64,000 nt of DNA. Source: Verrucomicrobiota bacterium. GTDB lineage: Bacteria > Verrucomicrobiota > Verrucomicrobiia > Opitutales > Opitutaceae. Every line of letters begins with the position of its first letter. Position 1 is the stretch's first letter. The notes under the pieces were generated by a model. It was not told the DNA's origin. It ran no database searches and worked only from the letters and a program-made list of their open reading frames with translations. The stretch is from assembly GCA_016235555.1 (NCBI GenBank), contig JACRKC010000021.1:1-64000 (forward strand), read 5' to 3'. A program made the translations under genes and the position numbers. Shown here one piece after another: positions 58,803-64,000 of this stretch.

Positions 58803-58807
58803 GAGAG

Positions 58808-59015
58808 GAACAGGAAGGCCGGGAAGCGCGGGAAGGCAGGTTGGCCGGGCTGCAAGAGGAAGTGAGGTCAGTTGCGTTGTAGCGGCGGTCTATGACCGCT
58901 GTCGATGCGCCAAGGGTGCTCGTCCGGCGGTCATAGACCGCCGCTACAACCAAGGCATGCAAATTTTGACCGCACTTTCTGTTACGCCCGGTTGTTCTTC
59001 CCGGCCTTCCTGTTC
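58808..59015. repeat. Nested palindrome: AAGGCCGGGAAG arms around GTAGCGGCGGTC stem
   Basis: Outer arms GAACAGGAAGGCCGGGAAG and CTTCCCGGCCTTCCTGTTC enclose 58879-58947, which is nearly identical to 26933-27001. It fills the gap before the DAHP synthase stop. Confidence 0.85.
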
Positions 59016-59018
59016 AGA

Positions 59019-60074
59019 TCATTGCTTCCGCCGGGCGCGCACGGCTTCGGCGAGCGTATTAAACACGGGAAGCGTCTGCTCCCACGACAGGCACGCGTCG
59101 GTGATGCTGCGGCCAGGCACGAGCGGGCGGGCGCGGTAGTCCTGCGTGCCGCCGAGGAGGTTGCTCTCGATCATGGTCGCGACGATGGCGCGCTCGCCGG
59201 CGGCGAGTTGCGCGGCGAGATCGGCGGCGACGGCGGGCTGGCGCGCTGGGTCCTTGCCGCTGTTGGCGTGCGAGCAGTCGACCATGAGGAAGGGTTTGAC
59301 GCCGTTCTTCTCCAGCAAGGCGGCGGCGGCGCGGACGTGTTCGCGGGAGAAATTCGGTCCGCGCGTGCCGCCGCGCAGCACGAGGTGGGTGTGTTCGTTG
59401 CCGGCGGTGGAGAGGATCGCGGGGGCGCCATCGCGCGTGAGCGACGGAAACCAATGCGGGGCGCGCGCGGCGCGGATGGCATCGATGGCCACCTGCACAT
59501 CGCCGTCGGTGCGGTTTTTGAAGCCGACGGGCATCGAGAGGCCCGAGGCGAGCTCGCGATGCACCTGGCTCTCGACGGTGCGCGCACCGATGGCGCCCCA
59601 CGAAACGAGATCGGCGTAGTATTGGCCGAGGGTGGTATCGAGGAACTCGTTGGCGACGGGCAGACCGAGCGCGGTGACCTCGAGGAGGAGTTTGCGCGCG
59701 AGCTGGAGGCCGTAGGTGATCTCGAAGGTGTCGTCGAGGCCGGGGTCGTTGATGAGGCCTTTCCAGCCGGTGACGGTTCGCGGTTTCTCGAAATAAACGC
59801 GCATCGCGATGAGGAGATCCGCAGCGTGCAGGCGCGCGGCGTCGCGCAGGCGCTCCGCATACTCGACCGCGCCGGCAGGATCGTGGATGGAGCACGGGCC
59901 GACCACGACGAGCAGGCGGTCATCCGCGCCGGTGACGATGCGCGCGATGTCACGGCGGGCAGTGGCGATCAGCGCGGCGCCGGCGTCGGGTAACGGCAAT
60001 TCGGCCTCGAGCACCGCGGGGGCGATGAGCGGCCGTTGGGCGCGGATGCGCAGGTCGAAGGTCGGTTCGTGCAT
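59019..60074 (-). CDS. aroG: 3-deoxy-7-phosphoheptulonate (DAHP) synthase, AroG/AroF class
   Basis: 351 residues, the length of E. coli AroG. First enzyme of the shikimate pathway: condenses PEP and erythrose 4-phosphate. Class I-alpha motifs are present: V-V-G-P-C-S-I-H-D near residue 57, G-W-K-G-L-I-N-D-P, G-F-K-N-R-T-D-G and D-C-S-H-A-N, with metal-binding Cys, His and Glu (N-E-H, I-E-S-N-L) in place. Whether it is the AroF, G or H isozyme in feedback control cannot be told. It starts 32 bp after the unknown gene at 60107, with which it may be co-transcribed. Confidence 0.92.
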   Translation of the reverse strand: MHEPTFDLRIRAQRPLIAPAVLEAELPLPDAGAALIATARRDIARIVTGADDRLLVVVGPCSIHDPAGAVEYAERLRDAARLHAADLLIAMRVYFEKPRTVTGWKGLINDPGLDDTFEITYGLQLARKLLLEVTALGLPVANEFLDTTLGQYYADLVSWGAIGARTVESQVHRELASGLSMPVGFKNRTDGDVQVAIDAIRAARAPHWFPSLTRDGAPAILSTAGNEHTHLVLRGGTRGPNFSREHVRAAAALLEKNGVKPFLMVDCSHANSGKDPARQPAVAADLAAQLAAGERAIVATMIESNLLGGTQDYRARPLVPGRSITDACLSWEQTLPVFNTLAEAVRARRKQ

Positions 60075-60106
60075 GGAAAATTCCGATGCGACCGGTGACG
60101 TGCGTT

Positions 60107-61450
60107 TCACGCGAGAAGTTTCTGGGCTTCGTTCACCAGCGGGGAGCGGGCGAGGGTGACGGCGGCGGGGGCGGCGACGCCGTGCTTCGCGGCGCGGGCG
60201 CGGAGCGTGAGCCAGGCGAGCGAGGCGATTTCGCCGGAGGCGGCGTGCGGTGCGGCCTGCGCGAGCGAGTCGGCGGGCGGCGCGAACGAGTCGAGGCTGA
60301 GGATGCCTTTCTCGACGACGAAGAGGCCGAGCGAGGCGCCGAGCGTGTCGAGCCAGGCGCGCGGGCGGGCGGGCGGCGCGTAGACGAGCGCGGCGCTGGC
60401 GGGCGACCATTCCATGTAGGTGCGAAGTTCGGTGTAGAGCTGGGTGAGCGCGGCGTCGGCGGTGGCGGGTGTCCAGCGGGCGGTGAAGGTCTTGCGCTCG
60501 CGATAGGATTTCACCTCCCACACGCGGAGGGTCACCTGATAGTCGCCGTCGGTGGCGCGCAGGGCGCCGGTGACGATGTAGTCGAGCCCGCCCTCGGTGG
60601 TGTCGACCAACTGGCGGAGGTTTTCGAGCGTCCACTCGCCGCCGAACAGCATCGGCAACGCGGGGGCACCCGGCGGATGGAAGAGGCCGATGGCGGTGAT
60701 CGGCGCATACGAGGGGGAGAAGTAGAGTGCCTCGCAGAGCCAGAGCGGGAGCGCGCGGGAGAGGCGGCCGAGTTCGTCCTCGGGCAGTTTCATCGCGGCG
60801 GTGACATCGGCGACGCCGGGCAGGGCGAGCTGGGCAAACGCGATGCGACGGAGCCGTCCGTCCTTGGGCGGGAGCAATTGCGCGGCCATCGGTTCGAGGC
60901 CGTAGAACCAGACGGGCTTGCTGATCGTGATGAGGCCGACCCTGGGCACTTCGACGCCCGGCGGCGGCGCGCCGGGACCGGGGGCGGTGTGGTCGTTGAG
61001 CAGTTCGGCGATCGCGTTGGAGAAACCGTGCAGGCGGTCCTCGAGTTCGGGGCGTTCGAGGGCGAAGAGGATGTCGAGCACGTGCTGCGCAGCGTCGGCG
61101 TTGCGCACGGCGAGATAGGCTTGGAGGAGATTGAGGCCCGTGGCGGGGCCGTGGCGCTCGGCGTCGTAGCGCGGGGCGATGAGCTCGACAATCTCGGCCA
61201 CGTGGCCGCGCGAGCCGAGGTCGCCGGAGACGGTGACGAGCACGTCGGCGCGTTCGCCGGCGGTGGCGAGGACTTCTTCGTAGATGGCGAGGGCGCCGGG
61301 CAGGTCTTTGGCGTCGAGTGTCTCGCGGGCGGCGGCGAGGCGGGCGAGCGCGCCGGATTGGGCGCCGGCCGGAGCCGGAGTGGCCGGGGTGTTGTCGGAC
61401 GCGGCGCCGGGCGCCGGTTTTTTCGCGGAGAAACGGTCAAAAAATCCCAT
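60107..61450 (-). CDS. Conserved protein of unknown function
   Basis: 447 residues from M-G-F-F-D-R-F. No family recognised. A short Pro/Ala-rich linker follows the start, then helical repeat-like sequence (A-R-E-T-L-D-A-K-D-L-P-G-A-L-A-I-Y-E-E-V-L) suggestive of TPR units; the second half has several long beta-like stretches. No signal peptide. One of three copies of a palindromic operator (61591-61613) lies 141 bp upstream, so the HTH protein encoded just beyond may control it. Confidence 0.7.
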   Translation of the reverse strand: MGFFDRFSAKKPAPGAASDNTPATPAPAGAQSGALARLAAARETLDAKDLPGALAIYEEVLATAGERADVLVTVSGDLGSRGHVAEIVELIAPRYDAERHGPATGLNLLQAYLAVRNADAAQHVLDILFALERPELEDRLHGFSNAIAELLNDHTAPGPGAPPPGVEVPRVGLITISKPVWFYGLEPMAAQLLPPKDGRLRRIAFAQLALPGVADVTAAMKLPEDELGRLSRALPLWLCEALYFSPSYAPITAIGLFHPPGAPALPMLFGGEWTLENLRQLVDTTEGGLDYIVTGALRATDGDYQVTLRVWEVKSYRERKTFTARWTPATADAALTQLYTELRTYMEWSPASAALVYAPPARPRAWLDTLGASLGLFVVEKGILSLDSFAPPADSLAQAAPHAASGEIASLAWLTLRARAAKHGVAAPAAVTLARSPLVNEAQKLLA

Positions 61451-61590
61451 GCCGGCGAGCAAAACGCGGCGCGACGCTGGGGCGAGGCAAAGTTGTGCCG
61501 GCACGGTGGCGGCGGGCGCGGCGCGCGGCTGCACCGCGACCCGAATCCACTCCGCGGCGCGCGGATGGCGACCGCGTCCGGCCGGGCCAA

Positions 61591-61613
61591 TTTGTAACGT
61601 AATACGTTACAAA
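61591..61613. promoter_or_regulatory. Palindromic operator-like site A
   Basis: A perfect 23-bp palindrome: half-site TTTGTAACGTA, a central A, then its mirror. Between the HTH-like gene stop and the start of the 447-residue gene. Sites B and C share the core. Confidence 0.8.
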
Positions 61614-61635
61614 CCCTGCGGCGAACGCGGCGGCA

Positions 61636-62010
61636 CTACGCGAGGTCGTGGCCTTCGCTGCGCGTCTGGAGCCAGACCAGCAGCAACAGCGTCCGCTCGG
61701 CATCCGGAAGCTGGCGACGCGCGCGCAACATGTCGTGAAGCCGCTGACGGGGAAGCCCGAGGATGCGGGCGAGGCGGGATTTTTCGCCGCGACGGGAGAG
61801 TTGGGCCCGGGTGGCGGCGGCGAGTTCGTTCCAGAGCGGTGTGGCGGCGCCGGGCTTCAGGGTTTCGCCGCGGCGGGGCCGGTGCGCGCGGACCGCACTC
61901 TGCAACGACGCCCGGATCGACTTGGCGGCAGCCTCCATCAGCGCCACGGCGAGACCGGCCGGAATGTCGAGTTGGGCGGGGAGGCGGACGGGGAGGTGCG
62001 CGTTTTTCAT
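61636..62010 (-). CDS. Small helix-turn-helix-like protein flanked by palindromes
   Basis: 124 residues from the ATG at 62010. The C-terminal part (K-S-R-L-A-R-I-L-G-L-P-R-Q-R-L-H-D-M-L-R) reads as an HTH of the Cro/XRE sort, with recognition helix R-Q-R-L-H-D-M-L; an Arg/Leu-rich helix follows. The N-terminal half is helical with no known domain. The frame reaches back to a GTG at 62052 that lies in palindrome B, less likely as start. Perfect palindromes lie at 62050-62076 and 62129-62153 upstream and 61591-61613 downstream; binding is a prediction, not seen. Alternatives: a phage-type repressor or a partition-like factor. Confidence 0.65.
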   Translation of the reverse strand: MKNAHLPVRLPAQLDIPAGLAVALMEAAAKSIRASLQSAVRAHRPRRGETLKPGAATPLWNELAAATRAQLSRRGEKSRLARILGLPRQRLHDMLRARRQLPDAERTLLLLVWLQTRSEGHDLA

Positions 62011-62049
62011 CAGGCCCGACGTTGTCGACCGCGCCACCCGGTGCCAAGG

Positions 62050-62076
62050 CACTTGTAACGTATTACGTTACAAGTG
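62050..62076. promoter_or_regulatory. Palindromic operator-like site B
   Basis: A perfect 27-bp palindrome: half-site CACTTGTAACGTA, a central T, and its mirror. It ends about 40 bases before the ATG of the HTH-like gene, a typical operator position for autoregulation. Confidence 0.85.
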
Positions 62077-62128
62077 GCCGGAGCGGGGGCGGGTCAGCGG
62101 TTGGGATCGCGGGGGTGGAGCGAACCGG

Positions 62129-62153
62129 GTTTGTAACGTAATACGTTACAAAC
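62129..62153. promoter_or_regulatory. Palindromic operator-like site C
   Basis: A perfect 25-bp palindrome: half-site GTTTGTAACGTA, a central A, and its mirror. Its centre is 78 bp from that of site B, about seven and a half helical turns. Confidence 0.85.
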
Positions 62154-62221
62154 GTCGCGACGCGGGGGGGGCGTGGCGACCGGCGTGAGGGGGACGGACG
62201 CGGAGCGGGCGCCCCGGGGCG

Positions 62222-62743
62222 TCAGGCGATCAGGAGATAGACGCGGCGGTCGCCGGTGGTGGCGGGTTGGAGCGGGCGGATTTCCGCGGACTGGGGTTCG
62301 ACGAGGAGAAAATCGCCGTCGCACGTGATCATCCAGTTCATCGCGTGGGCGGCGGCGGCGCGGCCGGTCCAGAGTTCCTCGCCCCAGATGATGCCGAAGC
62401 AGTAGGCAAACTGGCGGCGCTTCTTCCGATAGGCGGCCTGGCAGAAATGGGATTTGAGCACGTAGGCGAAGTCCTCGCAGTCGAAGCGGAAGCGCGCGTA
62501 GTCCTGCGCGTCGAGGTGGCTGTTGCGGATGATGGTCCGGGCTTCGTCGGGATGGGGCAGGTAGTATTCGCGGTCGCCGAGGATGGCGCCGTGCTGGTAG
62601 GTCGGGTCCGGAATCCACCGGCCGCGGAAGAGTCGCGCGATATGCCGCTGGATTTTCTTTTTCGACCAATAGACGGGCTGGTGCCGGCGGGAGTGGTGCC
62701 AGCCGTGCAACCAGCGGCACTCGGAAGCGTTTTTTTTCGGCAT
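62222..62743 (-). CDS. Putative papain-like cysteine peptidase or transglutaminase-fold protein
   Basis: 173 residues, no signal peptide. F-D-C-E-D-F-A (Cys89), H-A-M-N-W (His133) and V-E-P-Q-S (Glu149/Gln151) are spaced like the Cys-His-polar triad of papain-like and transglutaminase-like folds, including bacterial proteins related to the MOA agglutinin C-terminal domain. The fold assignment is by motif only. The N-terminus is rich in Trp, His and Arg. On the minus strand between the 66-residue gene and the HTH gene. Confidence 0.6.
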   Translation of the reverse strand: MPKKNASECRWLHGWHHSRRHQPVYWSKKKIQRHIARLFRGRWIPDPTYQHGAILGDREYYLPHPDEARTIIRNSHLDAQDYARFRFDCEDFAYVLKSHFCQAAYRKKRRQFAYCFGIIWGEELWTGRAAAAHAMNWMITCDGDFLLVEPQSAEIRPLQPATTGDRRVYLLIA

Positions 62744-62812
62744 GGAGAAAGCGCGCCCCGGATCGACAGGGCGCGCAGGGATGAGCGTGGGCCGGGAAGC
62801 AGTGAGCGCGGG

Positions 62813-63013
62813 CTACCGGCGGGTCTTCTTTTTGGCCGGCTTCTTCTTCGCGGGCTTTTTCCTGGCCGGCTTCTTTTTCTTCTTCTTCCGCTTGTCGGGC
62901 TCTTTGGTGTCGTCGTCGGGTTCTTTCGTATCGTCGTCCGGTTCCTTGGTGTCGTCGGACCACAGCGCGAGCAGGGCGAGTTCGTCGTCGAGGCGTTCTT
63001 CTTCTTCTTTCAT
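62813..63013 (-). CDS. Small bipolar protein: acidic repeats plus histone H1-like tail
   Basis: 66 residues from the ATG at 63013. After M-K-E-E-E-E-R-L-D come three copies of the heptad D-D-T-K-E-P-D (21-base DNA period), then an abrupt switch to K-K-P-A repeats (P-A-R-K-K-P-A-K-K-K-P-A) ending K-K-T-R-R. The basic half resembles Lys/Ala/Pro-rich H1-like nucleoid proteins; the acidic half is unusual for these. It may be a DNA- or RNA-binding regulator or scaffold; it could also be a low-complexity frame, but repeats preserved in one frame argue for coding. Confidence 0.6.
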   Translation of the reverse strand: MKEEEERLDDELALLALWSDDTKEPDDDTKEPDDDTKEPDKRKKKKKKPARKKPAKKKPAKKKTRR

Positions 63014-63068
63014 GGGAGCATTTCGGGGGGGGGGCTGACCGTTGGAGGTGGACGCGTGCCGGGGGCGG

Positions 63069-64000
63069 TCAGGAAACCACCGGCGGCGTGGAAAGGAGGG
63101 CGAGCGCCGCGGCTTCGACGGCGGCGAACAGCGTGGCACCCCGGCCGGCCTCGGCCGGTTGCGCGGCCCAGACGTGCAGGGCCTGGCAGGCGGCGCGCAG
63201 GGGTTCGTCCGCGAGCACGTCGGCGCTGTTCTTGAGATAGTGGCTGTGGCGTCGCACGAGCGGCCAGTCGGCGGAGCGGAGGGCGTGGCGCAGATCGTCG
63301 AGCACGCGCGGCGTCTCGGCGCCGAATTGCGCGAGGAGCCGGCGGCGCAATTCGTCCGGCACCTCGGGCGGGCGCGCGCCGGCGTGGCGGGCCTGGAACA
63401 CCGGCGCCGCGCGCAGATGCTCGTCGAGCGTGGCCTCGCTCACGGGTTTCGCGAGAAAGCGATCCATGCCGGCGGCGATGGCGGCGGCTTCGTCCTCGGG
63501 TTGGGCGTGCGCGCTCAGGCCGACGAGCCAGGGGTTCGCGTCGCCGGGCCCGACCGCCGCGCGGATCGCCGTGGCGGCGCCGAGTCCGTCGAGAAACGGC
63601 ATCGAAAGGTCGAGGATCACGATGTCGTGCCGGCGGGCGCGATAGGCGGCGACGGCGGCGGCCCCATCGGCGACGGCCTCGGTGTCGGCGCCGTTTTTGC
63701 GCATGAGGATCTGGAGCCACTCGCGCACGAGGGTGTTGTCCTCGGCGAGGAGGATGCGCAGGCCGTGGTAGGCGAGGCGGGCGGGCGGCGTGGTCTCGGT
63801 GGCGCGCGGGAGCGGGGCCTCCCGCAGCGGCAGGCGCACGGTGAAAATGGAACCGCCGCCGGGATTGTCGGTGTGCCCGACGGAGCCGCCCATCGCGCTG
63901 CACAGGCCCGACACGAGCGCGAGGCCGAGGCCGGTGCCCTCGGTGCCGGTCGAGCCTTCGAGGCGCACGAATGGCTGGAACAACTGCGCGCGGCGCGAGG
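63069..64000 (-). CDS. Hybrid sensor histidine kinase (3' end, truncated by the window)
   Basis: The visible 310 residues hold, in order, the end of an ATPase domain (G-T-G-L-G-L-A-L-V-S, G2 box), a receiver domain (I-L-L-A-E-D-N and phosphoacceptor Asp in D-I-V-I-L-D-L-S-M-P, Lys in L-A-K-P-V) and a C-terminal HPt-like domain with phosphorelay His in H-S-H-Y-L-K-N-S. It is a phosphorelay kinase; the sensor region and start lie beyond 64000. No partner response regulator is in view. Confidence 0.88.
   Translation of the reverse strand, partial: SRRAQLFQPFVRLEGSTGTEGTGLGLALVSGLCSAMGGSVGHTDNPGGGSIFTVRLPLREAPLPRATETTPPARLAYHGLRILLAEDNTLVREWLQILMRKNGADTEAVADGAAAVAAYRARRHDIVILDLSMPFLDGLGAATAIRAAVGPGDANPWLVGLSAHAQPEDEAAAIAAGMDRFLAKPVSEATLDEHLRAAPVFQARHAGARPPEVPDELRRRLLAQFGAETPRVLDDLRHALRSADWPLVRRHSHYLKNSADVLADEPLRAACQALHVWAAQPAEAGRGATLFAAVEAAALALLSTPPVVS

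Overview
The window is high-GC (roughly two-thirds G+C by eye), densely coded DNA that fits a Verrucomicrobiota member of the Opitutaceae type. The signs are TonB-dependent receptors without a SusD partner, arylsulfatases, BNR sialidase-like enzymes, Gfo/Idh/MocA and FAD oxidoreductases with secretion signals, beta-propeller phosphoesterases, and intergenic spaces packed with palindromes. This placement is inference; there is no rRNA or other phylogenetic marker here.

Layout. 378-6693 is a tightly coupled glycan operon (sialidase-like protein, esterase, FAD oxidoreductase, sugar kinase, PIG-L deacetylase) whose first two gene junctions overlap by a few bases, followed by a lower-GC lipoprotein gene. 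7570-16651 holds a PQQ-propeller protein, a large propeller phosphoesterase, a small zinc ribbon, a YhcG-type nuclease, iolB, a gluconate 5-dehydrogenase-like SDR and a CNNM/CorC membrane protein. 16742-25344 is the most striking unit. An FNR-like box precedes genes for a tetraheme cytochrome, a Tat-exported protein with four [4Fe-4S] motifs, a ten-helix NrfD-family quinol dehydrogenase, an octaheme cytochrome of the hydroxylamine-oxidoreductase class, NapD, NapA, an unusual four-haem NapB and an unknown 185-residue protein. I read it as a periplasmic nitrate-to-nitrite-to-ammonium respiratory module in which an NrfBCD-like donor feeds an octaheme enzyme, with no NrfA, NapC or NapGH in the window.

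25503-45467 is glycan and lipid scavenging: an FG-GAP protein, a TonB receptor, two ceramidase-like hydrolases, a nucleotidyltransferase/GHMP-kinase fusion, a Tat oxidoreductase coupled to a sialidase, and three sulfatases with lysine-rich tails. 45779-58802 holds an acetyltransferase, a PAP2 phosphatase, a long Na+/solute symporter, an exported PepE-like peptidase, a second TonB receptor, a second propeller phosphoesterase and an AlkD-like protein. 59019-64000, all on the minus strand, holds DAHP synthase, a conserved unknown, a small HTH-like protein surrounded by three copies of one perfect palindrome, a papain-like protein, a two-faced acidic/basic 66-residue protein and the 3' end of a hybrid histidine kinase that runs off the window.

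The second theme is repeats. Nearly every gap over 100 bp holds inverted repeats, many of which begin GTAG and end CTAC as RAYT-associated REP/REPIN elements do. They differ in stem sequence, are often nested in one another, sometimes supply the stop codons of flanking genes, and sometimes lie in frame inside genes. No RAYT transposase, rRNA, tRNA, CRISPR array or insertion sequence was seen.
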